Assembly: GCA_963662155.1 (NCBI GenBank)
Contig: OY759263.1
Coordinates: 25,484,048-25,548,047, forward strand
Origin: Lamellibrachia columna
Lineage: Eukaryota > Annelida > Polychaeta > Sabellida > Siboglinidae
Direction of reading: 5' to 3'
DNA: 64,000 nucleotides
This document shows, piece after piece, positions 1-12,745 of the stretch. The position numbers were made by a program, and so were the translations under genes. Below the pieces are notes generated by a model that made no database searches, had not been told where the DNA came from, and saw only the letters and a program-made list of their open reading frames with translations. The first letter of the stretch is position 1. Each line of letters starts with the position of its first letter.

Positions 1-61
1 CGTGCCAACTTCCGAGCAAGGATCTGCACGCAAATCCTAATGCAGAACCAAGACTTGTCAT

Positions 62-775
62 GATACTTTTTAGGAGTATCATTTAATGCTGACATGAAAG
101 TTTCAGAGCAATGTGGGATTGCTGCTTCGAAAGGAAATCAAATTCTAGGCCTAATTAGGAGAACTATCACGTATAAGGAGAAACATCTAATTGTACCCCT
201 GTACAAAGCAATAGTTAGACCACATTTGGAATATTGTATTCAAGCATGGAGGCCATATCGTAAAAAAGACATAGATAAGCTAGAAAGAATACAACGAAGA
301 GCAACTAAGATGATTCCAGAATTAAGAGACCTTAGTTACGAAAGTCGCTTATTACAATGTGGTTTGACAACACTAGAGACCAGGAGACTAAGAGGAGACC
401 AAATAGAAGTGTTTAAAATAGTGAACGGTTATGAGGATGTTGATAGGAATATGTTCTTCAAACTTAAAGAAGGCAGTAGAACCAGAGGACACAAAGCAGC
501 ATTAGTTAAGGAGCAGTGTAGGTTGGACATGAGAAAGTACTCATTCTCACAGAGGGTGATAAATGAATGGAACAAACTGCCAAACGATTGTGTTAATGCT
601 AGTAGTGTGAATATGTTTAAAAATAGAATTGACAGATATCTGATAAGGGCGGGCTACACATAGATGAGAAAATTGTTGGACTCTCGATAAGCCAATGGCT
701 TCCTTGTCCACTTGCCATCTGGAACTTGTTGTTCGAGATGGCAATCTTGTTAAATCTTGTTAAATCTCATACGGA
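62..775 (+). mobile_element. CR1-like LINE (family 1), 3' end
   Basis: This is the C-terminal part of a non-LTR reverse-transcriptase ORF with its 3' UTR. Residues 94-663 read as an open 189-aa segment with the hallmark blocks [38 protein letters not shown] and VINEWNKLP, found downstream of the RT domain in CR1/L2-type LINEs. The 5' part is missing, as expected from 5' truncation on insertion. The element ends near 775 in a tandem AATCTTGTT/AAATCTTGTT motif rather than poly(A), a tail shared with the copies ending at 9834 (-), 31384 (+) and 59915 (+). Family placement rests on remembered motif patterns. Confidence 0.85.
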
Positions 776-899
776 CCGCGGGTGGACATTTCATGACGAT
801 GATGATTATACTGATGATGCATACCTTCTAATTGACTGGATGTCTTGGCCATCTGCTCCTAACAGGACAGTAATGAACTAGCTTAGGGCACCTTCACAA

Positions 900-2760
900 A
901 AGTCCAAAAAGCAGATTATATATCACGTGAGTCTCTTTTAACAACGTTGCACGATTGTTCTTTGTCTACGCTAACTATGTGTAAATATATACCAGCTTTT
1001 TTTGGCAATGATGGGGATATGGATGTCAAAAAAGGATTTAGCAATTAGCGAATGTATGACATGTCGATTTCTTGTATAATGTGTATCAACATCTTCGTTG
1101 TCTCTTATGCCTAACCTTGAAAAATATTCAAGTAAATTACCATTTATGTATCTAAGATAAAATTTCAGTTGTTGTAACCTAATAATGTATATGACCATTA
1201 AAATGTTAAGATGTTTGAATAATGTATGTGCATTATATCGGCTATAGGTCGCTACTCTGATTACTTTGTTTTGGAGTTTTAAAATTCTATCTTGTTGGGT
1301 CCCCAAGAAAGCAAATAGTAATTTATACGAGGGAGTACAATTGAGTTATATAGGTTTACTAAGACATGCTGCGGTACAAATTGTTTGATTTTTCTGATAA
1401 TGCCAATTGATCTTGACATTTTACATGCTAGTTTATCAATATGATTTTTTCCAATTCAGGGGTTTGTGCATTGTCAATCCTAAAAAGTTGAAGCTATCAA
1501 CACACTCTATAGGTGTGTCATTTATTTCAATTTGGAATCTCGGAATTGCTTTGTGGATGGTGAAAAATCATATTTTTTTATTTATTAGCATTTAATTAAA
1601 GTTTATTAACTTCATTCACTAATCTTTTTGTAGTTCAACATTAATATTATTAAAGTTAACAAGCTGCATCTAGGAAAAGTCAAGTGTGCTATATAACGTT
1701 GAGTCATCTTCATATAGAATGTATTCAAATAAATTACTTTCATTAGTAATATCGTTTATATGTATAAAAAAGTAGAGGGCCCAGTATAGAACTTTGTGGA
1801 ACACCAGTGGTTATAGGCAACATATCTGATTTGGTGTCATTTATTTCAACGGATTGTCTACTGTTTTCTAAATAATTTTGAATTAGGTTATTTGAAAGTC
1901 TTTTAACACCATAGTATGACAATGTTGTGTGAAAAATGTCATGGTTAAGAGTGTCAAAAGCTTTAGAAAGGTACACAAATATAGTAATAGGAATGTTACC
2001 TTTATCCATCTGACATGCCAGTTTATCTATTAATTCAAGTGCAGTAAATTCGGTTGAATGTCCTTTCCTAAATCCATACTGACTTTAAAAAAAAACATTT
2101 ATCATCAAAAAACTACAAAGTTGATCAAAAATATTTTTTTCTAAAACTTGTGAGAAGGCAGGTAGTAAGGAAATTGGCCTATAGTTTGAGAAAAGAAAAA
2201 TAGTCTGGGAAAGTTCTCGTGTTTTGTGATTTATTTAATATCTCATTTAATATGGACCACGATTTTTCTGAATCAGTCTAACATTAAAACGTGATGCATA
2301 GTATATTTTTAAGCATGACTTATAATTTTTTAACTAGAGTTATAATCATTTAGTTTATTTTTTAATAATAAATAATCCTGTGACTCATGTGATATTATTA
2401 GGAGTTGTTTATAAAGTTGTACCGATATTTTATAGAACGTAAGATGCGTAAAGTAATCCATTAGGATGTCTTATGTTTATGTTTGTTAATTTTGTTTACA
2501 CCTACAGGAAAATATTTGCTTTATAATTTATCAAAAATATTACATAAAATATCAAGATTTGCATTGGGGTTGGCATTTGGATCTTTGTTTAGTTTGTTAG
2601 GAAAGTCTTGCCTTATTAAGTCACTTTACATGTTTTCATCAGCGTTAAGTCAATGCTTTGCTCCTTTTATATATTTATGCGGCGGTTCACGATGTAAAAT
2701 ATGGTTGAGACATATAAAATAAAGTTGGTGATCAGAATTTTTTTTAAATAGAATATCTAG
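900..2760 (-). mobile_element. LINE relic, family 2 (RT and C-terminal parts)
   Basis: A second, diverged non-LTR element lies on the minus strand. Positions 2009-1743 encode an RT palm segment with LSKAFDTLNHD followed by GVPQSSILGPLLF. Positions 1306-971 encode the downstream block (LQNKVIRVATYSRYNAHTLFKHL). Stops and frameshifts separate the pieces, so it is dead. It differs from family 1 in all motifs. Outer boundaries are estimates; the 2483-2760 stretch is AT-rich and only tentatively part of the element. Confidence 0.7.
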
Positions 2761-2787
2761 TATTGATCTTTTATAACCTTGTTTGAA

Positions 2788-3338
<551 letters not shown>

Positions 3339-4408
3339 CAGCCAGCCGCCGCCGTCCGTCTTCATGTCACAGTAGACCGTTACGAACTTCCTCTCCTCGA
3401 CCAGGTAGCTCGCATACACGCCACTGTCCGTGTATCCCTTCTGCAGTAGATCGTAGCAATCTTTGGCATCTGACGTTGTATCAACACTGGACGAGATGAG
3501 TGGAATTAATCAAGCACGACTACATCTTACGAACACATATCACACACAAAACAACACATGACACGAACGGCAACTTTACAAAAACATTTAATATTTGTAT
3601 GTATTATTCTTAGATATTGGTGATGCATGAGATGCAGAAAAGAAAGGGTTCTATGAGGTAATACATTTACACTCAAGCAAACTAGTTGTAAGAAAGCTTA
3701 GATGACCGACCGACCGACCGACCGACCGACCGACCGACCGACCGACCGACCGACCGACCGACCGACCGACCGACCGACCGACCGACCGACCGACCGACCG
3801 ACCGACCGACCGACCGACCGACCGACCGACCGACCGACCGACCGACCGACCGACCGACCGACCGACCGACCGACCGACCGACCGACCGACCGACCGACCG
3901 ACCGACCGACCGACCGACCGACCGACCGACCGACCGACCGACCGACCGACCGACCGACCGACCGACCGACCGACCGACCGACCGACCGACCGACCGACCG
4001 ACCGACCTACTTCCACCTGTAAAGACAGCATATCGTAATTTTAATGTAAAATGTAGGTATATACTTCTATATGACCAAATAGGATGAACAAGTCTACTAC
4101 CGGTTAGACAAAATCACATATTCCTGTTGTTGCTTCGATGAGTCATTGAACTGTTGTTGCAGCTGTTCAATTGACTCTTGGTGTTGTTTTTCCCGTTCCT
4201 CCAGTGAGTCCATACATTGCTGGTGCTGCCGTTCCAGCCGTTCATCGGTGTTCTTCAGGTGAGACACCATCGCCGTCAACACACCGAAGTCGTTGTCGTT
4301 ATCGTCATCAGAACAGTATTTCGTGGTACACTGTGACACGGTTGGTGTTAAATGAACGACGCACACGATAATCCACACTGCCAGGAGACGTGTTGCTTGT
4401 GAATACAT
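3339..4408 (-). pseudogene. FReD lectin pseudogene, unit 0 (exons 1-2)
   Basis: Minus-strand 5' fragment paralogous to the gene at 48051-56407. Exon 1 starts at ATG 4408 and encodes the same signal peptide type (MYSQATRLLAVWIIVCVVHL) and Gln-rich coiled coil. It diverges after the shared YVI and meets a TAG three to four codons later, at 4097-4099; the last dozen codons and the donor seen in the intact gene are absent. Exon 2 (3486-3339, acceptor TCGTCCAG, donor GTAGG) encodes KDCYDLLQKGYTDSGVYA and CDMKTDGGGWL. It is 148 nt against 149 in the intact gene: a one-base loss near its start breaks the frame inherited from exon 1. Exons 3-5 are not seen. It is called a pseudogene, although exon 2 itself is well preserved and could still be a conversion donor. 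Confidence 0.85.
3704..4007. repeat. (GACC)n tetranucleotide, intron 1 of unit 0
   Basis: 304 bp, about 76 uninterrupted units. On the gene's sense strand it reads (CGGT)n, the same motif and orientation as the 537-bp array in intron 1 of the intact paralogue at 48444-48980. Confidence 0.98.
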
Positions 4409-4720
4409 GACAGCGGCTTATAAGGCAGACGTTCACTTAGTTGTCGCAGTCTCGGACAGTTACTGGACTACGTCTCGGCCAGTCAAGCTGATATGCGCGT
4501 CCGGGATCGTGCAACAGAACTTCTAGTCGAACGAAGGAACGTAACTACACCCTACTTCAGAATGTTGTCAAAACCGTTACACTCAGATGGAATGTAACTG
4601 CAGCAAGACAATACGGGCAAACGTTTGCAGCGTACCGATTGGAAACACATTAGGATAGACGGGGTCTATGCAACATTGATTCGCAGTTACAAAACGTTCA
4701 TCGTTTTATAAAAAGAACAA
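4409..4720 (-). promoter_or_regulatory. 5' flank of FReD unit 0
   Basis: Minus-strand sequence upstream of the unit 0 start codon. It aligns by eye with 47850-48050 upstream of the intact gene and with 12580-12750 in unit A. Shared phrases include GGGTGTAGTTA/GCTA, CGATCCCGGAC, and the stretch around GGCCGAGACG. It probably holds the promoter and 5' UTR; no clear TATA box was found, so the transcription start is not placed. Confidence 0.6.
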
Positions 4721-4792
4721 TAAATTATGGATATCTTAATACATGTCACCAAGATTCGTGCAACACATATTTGTGCGAAAGACTATAGGTTC

Positions 4793-4936
<144 letters not shown>

Positions 4937-5072
4937 CTATAGGGTCATTGAGGTTACGGTTGCCTAAACATCCGACGCGACGTGTTCAATGAACCGTATC
5001 GACGAACCCGTACAAGTGTGTACTAGGTAGCGCTGTATTTATAAACGAAACTAAACGTTAATTAACAGACTT

Positions 5073-5335
5073 GTGGGGCGCGATAGCTTAGCGATTTGAA
5101 CGTCGGGCACTCAATCGAGTGAACCCGCATTCGAATCATCGTGCTGCCGTTTCGAAGCTAAATGAGTGGCGGATAAGCGAAGGAATAGTCTTCGCGCAAT
5201 AATTGCAGCGTGGTTGAATGCTTCCCAGATCGAGAAGTCGAGATAGCGTTGGAATGAACAGGTCTGCCAGGGGTTGAAGTGTAAAGCACTTTAAACAGTC
5301 TCAAGAACGTACCTTTTATATGAACCAGTTTCCGT
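5073..5335 (+). mobile_element. tRNA-derived SINE-like element
   Basis: The first 75 bases are tRNA-like, with an A-box match (TAGCTTAGCGA, about 5084) and a B-box match (GCATTCGAATC, about 5127). These are spaced as in a tRNA gene but without a convincing cloverleaf. The body continues to about 5335 with phrases such as AAGTGTAAAGCACTTTAAAC. No terminal poly(A) was identified. A tRNA pseudogene is the alternative. Confidence 0.5.
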
Positions 5336-5339
5336 GTAT

Positions 5340-6240
5340 GCTGAATACAAATCGAGGCTACTTTCTCATCACGAACTCTAATGTTAGTTACATGACGAAT
5401 GTTTGATATTGTGTAGATCCAGTAGAACTATAAGATAAACAATTTTGTTTCACCAATTGCAGTTGAAATACTATGCAATATTCCAGATTAATAAAACCGA
5501 TAAAATATTCACACTTTGATGATACCTAATTAATATGTATTTTACATCCGTCGTAAGTTGCTGAATTTAAAGAGTAGAAATCAAACAATATATACAAATC
5601 AGGACCTGATAAATATTTGATAACAAGTAACCTACGACCTTATTTTAGTTATTTATTACTCCCAATTGTGTGTGCGTGCGTGCATGCGTGAGCGCGTTGC
5701 GTGTGTGTTTGTGTTTGTTTGTTTGTTTGTTTGTTTGTTTGAATTGAAGGCTTGTGCACTAGTTTTCAGGGGGTGAAATGACATTAATTTAAAGGAAAAC
5801 ACAATTAACACAAACATGTAACCTTTTTATTTAGTCACCAAATTATTTAGTTACCAAAACCAAATATATATTTCAAATGACAGGTGTGTAGTTTTGGTTG
5901 CATTATCACGATCAAGCTGCGGCTCTCTGTGTATGAATAAGTTGGAACTATATAATACAAATCAAGAAAATATGAAGTTTTTTTCCAGAGACATCAAAAG
6001 CTTACGTCGAATGTCCAATCACGTTGTGGTTTGGTGAGGGCTGCTCGCACATCAACAAACTGCGACGTCGCAATCACGTTCTTGGCTGGTAAGGTCGAGA
6101 CAGCACTTGTCTGCGACGTCGCAATAACGTTTGGTGAGGTCTGGATTCACCTTAAATTATGTGAATATAACGTCGCATTACAGGGAGTCCACCACTGACC
6201 AAAAAGTGACGGTAAAGTTATTTCGCAGGCAATTAATGTC
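5340..6240. other. Intergenic sequence with short simple repeats
   Basis: No gene was recognised. It contains (GTTT)n at about 5714-5741, GTGCGTGC-type simple sequence just before, and at about 6003-6175 two to three diverged copies of a roughly 60-bp unit centred on the palindromic phrase GCGACGTCGCAATCACGTT. Confidence 0.6.
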
Positions 6241-6242
6241 TT

Positions 6243-6560
6243 TAGTTTGAATGGTTTATTTTATAATGAATAGGCACATTAAACGTATACTGGTGTGCAC
6301 AACATGGGGCCGCAAGTGCATTATCTCATCAACTATCGCCTCGAAACAGGAGTCACTTAATTGTGTCCCTTTACAACTGGGGACCCACAAGCCCTTTGAT
6401 ATTGAATTTGAGACAGGAATCCCAGTTCATAGGCTTGTTGCTAAATGAGCATTTTAATGTCACTGCATTGGTTTTATTTGTAACAACTTATTGTTAAATT
6501 ACTGTGGATTCCGCTTAGTATAATCGCGGTTAGAATCAGCCATTTATTAGTACCACAATT
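6243..6560 (+). repeat. Dispersed repeat R1, copy 1
   Basis: It matches the reverse complement of 9833-9540 across phrases encoding RILVCTTWGR / RIMVCTTWGR and the CATTTATTAGTACCACAATT region. In both places it sits just upstream of an HSP70 fragment in the same relative orientation, so it is one arm of an inverted duplication. The short translated similarity is probably incidental; no protein family was recognised. Confidence 0.7.
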
Positions 6561-6586
6561 CAAAGTTTCACTTACTTATTACCTGT

Positions 6587-7528
6587 GACATCGGCACCAT
6601 CTCAGGTCTCAACGTTGTAAGAACCATCGAAGAGCCGACGGCCGCAGCCATTGCTTACGGCCTGGACAAGAAGGTAGGTGGTGAGCGCAACGTGCTCATC
6701 TTTGACTTGGGAGGCGGCACATTCGATGTGTCCATCCTTACAATCGAGGACTTCATCTCCGAAGTGAAGTCAACGGCTGTTGACACTCACCTGGGAGGTG
6801 AGGATTTCGCGTCTCGTTAACCACTTCGTGCAAGAGTTCAAACGAAAGAACAAGAAAGACATGACCGACAACCGGCGTCGGCGGACGGCGTGCGAACGTG
6901 CAAAACGCACGCTTTCGAGCAGCACACAGGCGAGCATCGAGATTGACTCGCTGTACGACGCCTTGTTCCGTGGCACGTTGGAGCCGGTGGAAATTCCAAG
7001 CTAGACAAAGCCAGCATCAACGAGATTGTGCTGGTCGGTGGGTTTATCCGCATCCCCAAGTTCCAGAAACTCGTGCAAGACTTCTCCAACTCCTACGAGG
7101 CCGTCGCATATGGAGCTGCTGTGCAGGCGGCCATCCTTCACGGGGACAAGTCGGAGGCCGTGCAGGACCTGCTGCTGCTCGATGTCACGCCGCTGTCCCT
7201 CGGCATCGAGACGGCCGGCGGGGTGATGACAAGTCTCATCAAACGCAACACGACCATCCCGACGAAGCAGACGCAGACGTTCACGACCTACTCCGACAAC
7301 CAGCCCGGTGTCCTCATCCAGGTGTACGAGGGAGAGCGTGCCATGACCAAGGACAACAACCTGTTCGGCAAGTTTGAGCTGACCAACATCCCGCCGGCGC
7401 CACGCGGAGTGCCGCAGATCGAGGTCACCTTTGACATTGACGCCAACGGCATCCTGAACGTATCGGCGACTGACAAGAGCACAGGGCGCGAGAACAAGAT
7501 CACCATCACCAACGACAAAGGTGGGTAA
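6587..7528 (+). pseudogene. HSP70-family chaperone pseudogene fragment
   Basis: This encodes the core of a cytosolic HSP70/HSC70: [19 protein letters not shown], the nucleotide-binding block [55 protein letters not shown] and [12 protein letters not shown]. The start of the substrate-binding domain follows ([18 protein letters not shown] to ITITNDKGG). The N-terminal third and C-terminal lid are absent. Frame changes near 6795-6825 and 6995-7030, and in-family gaps after [13 protein letters not shown] and VQDFSNS, show it is broken. The last 166 codons are open. A donor-like GTGGGTAA follows the conserved KITITNDKG junction, which argues for an intron-containing genomic copy rather than a retrocopy. 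Confidence 0.9.
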
Positions 7529-7790
7529 CTTGTGGTCCGGGTTAAACAGCCAGTGGTGATGATGAATTCCTTCATGATTTACACCTTATGAACACTGACC
7601 CGAAGCACCATCGACACACATGGCCACCAAGCAACTGACCCTCAAGGCATGCAGCACCAGGATGACAGGCGTCAATGTGAGAGGGAGACCAAGAAAAGAT
7701 TGCAGGCGTGATAACGTATTCTGGACACGCACATCACGTGTACAGACATATCTTGAATGGAGAGTTCTCAACCAACAGCCTCAACATTCG
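7529..7790 (+). other. Intron-like flank of the HSP70 fragment
   Basis: Follows the possible splice donor at the end of the HSP70 block. No downstream HSP70 exon was recognised in the next several kilobases. Confidence 0.4.
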
Positions 7791-8620
7791 TCATTCTCTA
7801 AAGCAATTGCCACGAGGCTACCAACAAATCCAATTCCCTCGTGAGGTGTCCGTACGTCATATCGTGACAGCCCAGTTTCTGGGAGAATGAACCAGTCATG
7901 GCTAGACGTGTCTTCCCATTTGGTGCTGAGTTGTATTGTATTGCCCTCGACGTATAGAATTATGCTAAATAACGTATTTTCAAGCCAATGTATCACATAT
8001 ACATCGTTATCAATGGAGAAAATAAACGTGGCTTTTTCCATGGTCATCATACCTAAAACTTTTAGAACTTTAAACACCATAAGGAAAATCACGTATATAT
8101 TGTATATAGCAAACTTGCACCCAAAGCATAGAAGCAGCAGTAGGTTTATCAATAGTACAACAATGGTGTTCTAGGTTTGGTCTGCCTGAATAACAAGATA
8201 TATCAAAAAAGCATTAACTTGAGACCTAATAATTGGTATATGTTTTATTATGGAAGCATCGAATACGTCAACTCTGTAGTGTATTGGATTAAGACAAATG
8301 CTGTTCAGTTTGTTTTCCACTTTGCAACTGTTGATACGGCCCAACCGAACGTGTAAGAGGAAGTTCTTGAATATAAAATGTTCTTTGTATATTTGCCCCG
8401 ACCTAGAATGAAGGGGACGTCCCGGATAGAGGAGAAACAGCGCTGATTCGCGGAGAGCCCGTCGCTGACGCAGCATAGGCACAAAGCCTCTTTGATGAGG
8501 GTCAGTCAGTCGTATAGAGATTACTGCGAGTGTCGCGGTCCCGGCCTGCTGCGATCCCGGCCTGCTGCGGTCCCGGCCTACTGCGGTCAAGGTCCCTGTG
8601 TCTCACACATCAAATGTCAC
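7790..8620 (+). repeat. Segment duplicated in inverse orientation at 62.88-63.56 kb
   Basis: Matches by eye the reverse complement of about 62880-63560. Shared phrases include ACGTCATATCGTGACAG, AATGAAGGGGACGTCCCGG, CGCGGAGAGCC and repeated GATCCCGGCCTGCTGCG-like units. No protein was recognised in either copy. At 8530-8585 a 16-17-bp unit (CCCGGCCTGCTGCGGT) occurs about three times. Confidence 0.65.
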
Positions 8621-8990
8621 AATATGACTGAAGTCTTGAACGACCACAAACCGACTGGCGCAGTTTGCTCTCTAGACGAACGCGATGGCACTGTGCTATC
8701 ATCCAACAGATTTACCACCAAACACATAAGTAGAAACCTGTCCGTCGGGGGACTTCGAGATGTGGCTTGGTCTTGCTTGCATACTGAGGACTTGGACTTG
8801 GAATCGAAGAAAAACAATTTCCAACAGCTCTATTAAATGACTTACTAAACATATATGTCTTACTTTACAACTGGTTATTTTTGAAGGTTCCATTCATGTG
8901 TGACATTGCGGGAGAAACATATATGTTTATTATTAAAACTAAATGCACATTTAACGAGAGATGAAAGGACTTTCCTCAGCTGTTCGAGAG
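8620..8990. other. Unassigned sequence
   Basis: No gene, RNA or repeat was recognised here. The open frames on both strands have no family motif. Confidence 0.5.
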
Positions 8991-9122
8991 AAATGTGCAC
9001 CCAGTGTCTGCTGCACGTGAGACATAAATGTGCACCCAGTGTCTGCTGCACGTGAGACATAAATGTGCACCCAGTGTCTGCTGCACGTGAGGCATAAATG
9101 TGCACCCAGTGTCTGCTGCCCG
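8991..9122. repeat. 35-bp tandem repeat, about 3.8 copies
   Basis: Unit starts AAATGTGCACCCAGTGTCTG and recurs at 8991, 9026, 9061 and 9096 with at most one or two changes. It contains the palindromes GTGCAC and GCACGTG. Confidence 0.95.
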
Positions 9123-9230
9123 TTCTATATAGCGTCACGCTAGTTCTAACTGTCCGGTAGTGGCCGCTCACATCTAGTGTGACACTAGTTCCAAACGCCG
9201 GACGAGAACGTTACAAAACAACGACAGCTG

Positions 9231-9440
<210 letters not shown>

Positions 9441-9539
9441 CTAGAAAGAGTATTATATGTCTTCTTCATGTGTCGTGTCTGGCGACGTTGGCGATCACCA
9501 CACAATTATGTCTTTAGCATTAACACACCTTTGAATTTG

Positions 9540-9833
9540 ATTGAAATTTAAGAATTGTGGTACTTCTAAATGGCTGAGTCTATCCGCGATTCTATTAAGT
9601 AGATTTCACAGTACTTTAATTTAAAGTTGTTGTTACAAATAAAACCAGTACAACGACAATAAACTGCTCATTGTAGCAACAAGCTTATTAACTGGCATTC
9701 CAAGATCCTGTCTCAAATCCAAGATCAAAGGGCTGGTTGCTACCCCCTTGCAAAGGGACACAATAAAGTGACCCCTGTTTCGATGCGATAATTGATTATT
9801 CCGGCCCCAAGTTGTGCACACCATAATACGTTT
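9540..9833 (-). repeat. Dispersed repeat R1, copy 2 (inverted)
   Basis: Inverted counterpart of 6243-6560; see that entry. It abuts the 3' end of the LINE that begins at 9834, which appears to have inserted at its edge near the AAACGTAT phrase. Confidence 0.7.
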
Positions 9834-12016
9834 GAACAAGATTTAACAAGATTGCCATCCCAAACAACAAGTTCCAGATGACAAGTGGACAAGGAAGCCA
9901 CTGGCTTATCGAGAGTCCAACAATTGTCTCATCTATGTGTAGCCCGCCCTGATAAAATATCTGTCAATTCTATTTTTAAACATATTCACACTACTAGCAT
10001 TAACACAATCATTTGGTAATGTGTTCCATTCATTTATCACCATCTGTGAGAACAGTACTTTCTCATGTCCAACCTACACTGCCCCTTATCTAATGCTGCT
10101 TTGTGTCCTCTTGTTCTACTGCCTTCTTTAAGTTTGAAGAACATATTCCTGTCAACATCCTCATAACCATTCACTATTTTAAACCTCTCTATTTGGTCTC
10201 CTCTTAGTCTCCTGGTCTCTAGTGTTGTCAAACCACATTGTAATAAGCGACTTTCGTAACTAAGGTCTCTCAATTCTGGAATCATTTTAGTTGCTTTTCA
10301 TTGTATTCTTTCTAGCTTGTCTACGTCCTTTTTACGATATGGCCTCCATGCCTGAATACAATATTCCAAATGTGGTATAACTATTGCTTTGTTCATGGGT
10401 ACAATTAGCTGTTTCTCCTTATACGTGATAGTTCTCCTAATTAGCCCTAGAATTTGATTTCCTTTCGAAGCAGCAATCCCACATTGCTCTGGAACTTTCA
10501 TGTCAGCACTAAATGTTACTCCTAAGTCATTTTCTGGTGTGGTTCGACCTAGTACAGCATCCGCCATTTTATATTCTTCGTCCATGTTTCCATGTCCTAT
10601 GTGTATACATTAACACTTCCCAAAATTGAATAACATTTGCCATTTTTCTGACCATTTAACTAATTTATCTAGATCATCTTGTAAACTTTCTTTATCTGTA
10701 TCATTAGTAATCTTACTTTTGTGTCATCTGCAAATTTGAGTACTTTGCTAGATATGTCATCTTCCAAATCGCTCATATATATTAAAAACAGAACAGGGCT
10801 TAATACTGATCCCTGTGGTACCCCACTCAAAACAGATTTCCAGTTTGAAATCTCACCATCTACAATTACTCTCAGTTTTCTGTGTGTAAGCCACTTTTAT
10901 ATCCAGTTGATTACATCATTACCAATACCATGAGCTTTTAGTATAAGTAACAATCTTTGATGTTGCACTTTATCGAAAGCTTTCTGAAAATCTAAATATA
11001 CGACATCCACTGGTGACCCGTCATCTACCTACTTTGTAATTTCTTCAAAAAAACTTAAGAAAATAGTTAGACATGACCTTGCTTTTAGGAACCCATGTTT
11101 AGGTGTGTTTATTAATTGATGTTTTACAAGGAATTCCACCATGTTTAATGTTTCGAGTAATTTACATACAACTGATGTTAAACTCACTGTCTGTAATTGT
11201 CTGGCTTGTTCCTCGATCCCTTCTTAAATAGCGGCGTAACGTTTGCTTCTTTCCATTCTGAAGGAACTACTCTTTCGTCTAGTGACAAGTTAAACAATTT
11301 TGCAAGTGGTGTACTAATTTGCTCAACAATTTCCTTAAGCAGTTTTGGTGGCATCCCATCAACTCCAATGATTTATTATCTTTCATCTTCTTAATTTTGT
11401 TTGCTATCATTTCAGGAGTTACAAATAACTGCCCTAAATGTTCTGATGTATTGCCCTCAAATTTACTAAATGGAACTGGAAGTGAGCTGATATCTTCTGT
11501 GGTAAAAACTGAGCTGAAATACTCATTCAGGACCTCTGCCATTTGAAACCCGTCTGAAATTATGTTTCCCTCTTGTTTTCCTGTGGTCCGACCTTATCTC
11601 GAACTTTCTGTTTACTCCTTACGTAAGCATAGAAACTCTTGCTGTCATTTTTTTTATATTACCTGCCAATTTTTTTTCAAAGGTTCTTTTAAATTTTCTA
11701 CTTTCAGTTGTAGCTAGGTTAAGTGCCTCTTAGTAATTTGCATAGTCTTCCTTTCCGGTACGCGTATAAACCCTCCACATAGTTTGCTTAAACACTATTT
11801 TCTAATAGCTTCTTTTGACAAGTGTTTCTTTCTAGACCGTTTTCCTTGTTTTTTTAAGGGAAAAAATTTATCGATGATACTATCAATTTCATATTTTATA
11901 ATATTGCAACATTCAATTGCAGTCTTATTCATCAGCATTTTATTCCAATCTAACTTTGCTAAGTATCTTCTCATATCTTTATAGTTACCTTTGTGGAAGT
12001 TCCTCTTATACGTCAT
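9834..12016 (-). mobile_element. CR1-like LINE (family 1), 5'-truncated, decayed
   Basis: Minus-strand family 1 element. From 5' to 3' it has a linker block (11795-12016, with WNKMLMNKTAIECCNIIKYE), the RT entry (11279-11542, MAEVLNEYFSSVFTTEDISS), the RT palm region in several frames (about 11200-10700) and the post-RT blocks (10585-10298, DLGVTFSADMKVPEQCGIA; 10285-10037). Its 3' end at about 9834 carries the doubled CTTGTTAAAT motif. Stops and frameshifts throughout show it cannot be active. Confidence 0.88.
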
Positions 12017-12199
12017 GGTCCCCTTAGTTCAGCAAATGTACACCAATAATGTTGTGCTGTGAATCCACATTGTAGTATGTAGGGAGAGGTGAGAACAGGT
12101 GTGATGTGTGGTCAATCATTGCCCAGGGGCCTCCGCAGTCCTAAAACCATGGCTACCGCTGTACAGGCTCGTCGAAACGTTTCATTGAAAACGCCTGAA

Positions 12200-12745
12200 T
12201 GCGTTGGACGTTTAGTCAACCGTAACCTCAATGACCTAGTAGTTATGTATATCGGAACCTATAGTCTTTCTGGCAAATATGTGTTGCAAGAATACAATGT
12301 ATTTGCAGGAAATATTACGCAGTGAAAAAAGATTATATACTCAATACAAATATTAAATCACCATATGCATAGTCTGTCAACCGAACTAAAACACTGTACG
12401 TACTTATTTATCTCTTTTTGGTGACATGTTTTAATATATCCTTATTGTCCTTTTCTTGTGAATCAATAAGGGTTTTGTAACTGCGAATCATTGTTACATA
12501 AGACCCCCGTCTATATTAATGTGTTTCCTGTCGGTACTCTGCATACGTTTGGTCTTATTGTCTTACTGGTGAACATTCCACCTGAGAGTATCAGCGTTGA
12601 CAACATTCTGAAGTAGGGTGTAGTTATGAATCCTGCAACAGGAAGTTTGATGCGAATGTTCAACGCTGTCAAGTTAATCGTTTGACTAGAAATTCTGTTG
12701 TAACGATCCCGGACGCGCACTTAACAGGCCGAGACGTAGAAGCCA
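12200..12745 (+). promoter_or_regulatory. 5'-flank relic of FReD unit A
   Basis: Aligns with the flank upstream of the intact gene (about 47650-47960) and, inverted, with 4970-4480. Shared phrases include TTTTGTAACTGCGAATCATT, AATCCTGCAACAGGAAGTT and ACGATCCCGGAC. The homology stops near 12740, just before exon 1 would begin. It continues directly into sequence homologous to intron 3 of the intact gene (52815 onward), so a deletion removed exons 1-3. Confidence 0.7.

Noticed and set aside
3704..4007. CRISPR array
   Set aside because: All tandem arrays here lack unique spacers between repeats, and the window is clearly animal nuclear DNA.
3651..4031. Long GRSV / PTDR repeat ORFs on both strands (also 48006-49016)
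   Set aside because: A pure 4-bp repeat without stops stays open in every frame. These are shadows of (CGGT)n in an intron, not proteins.
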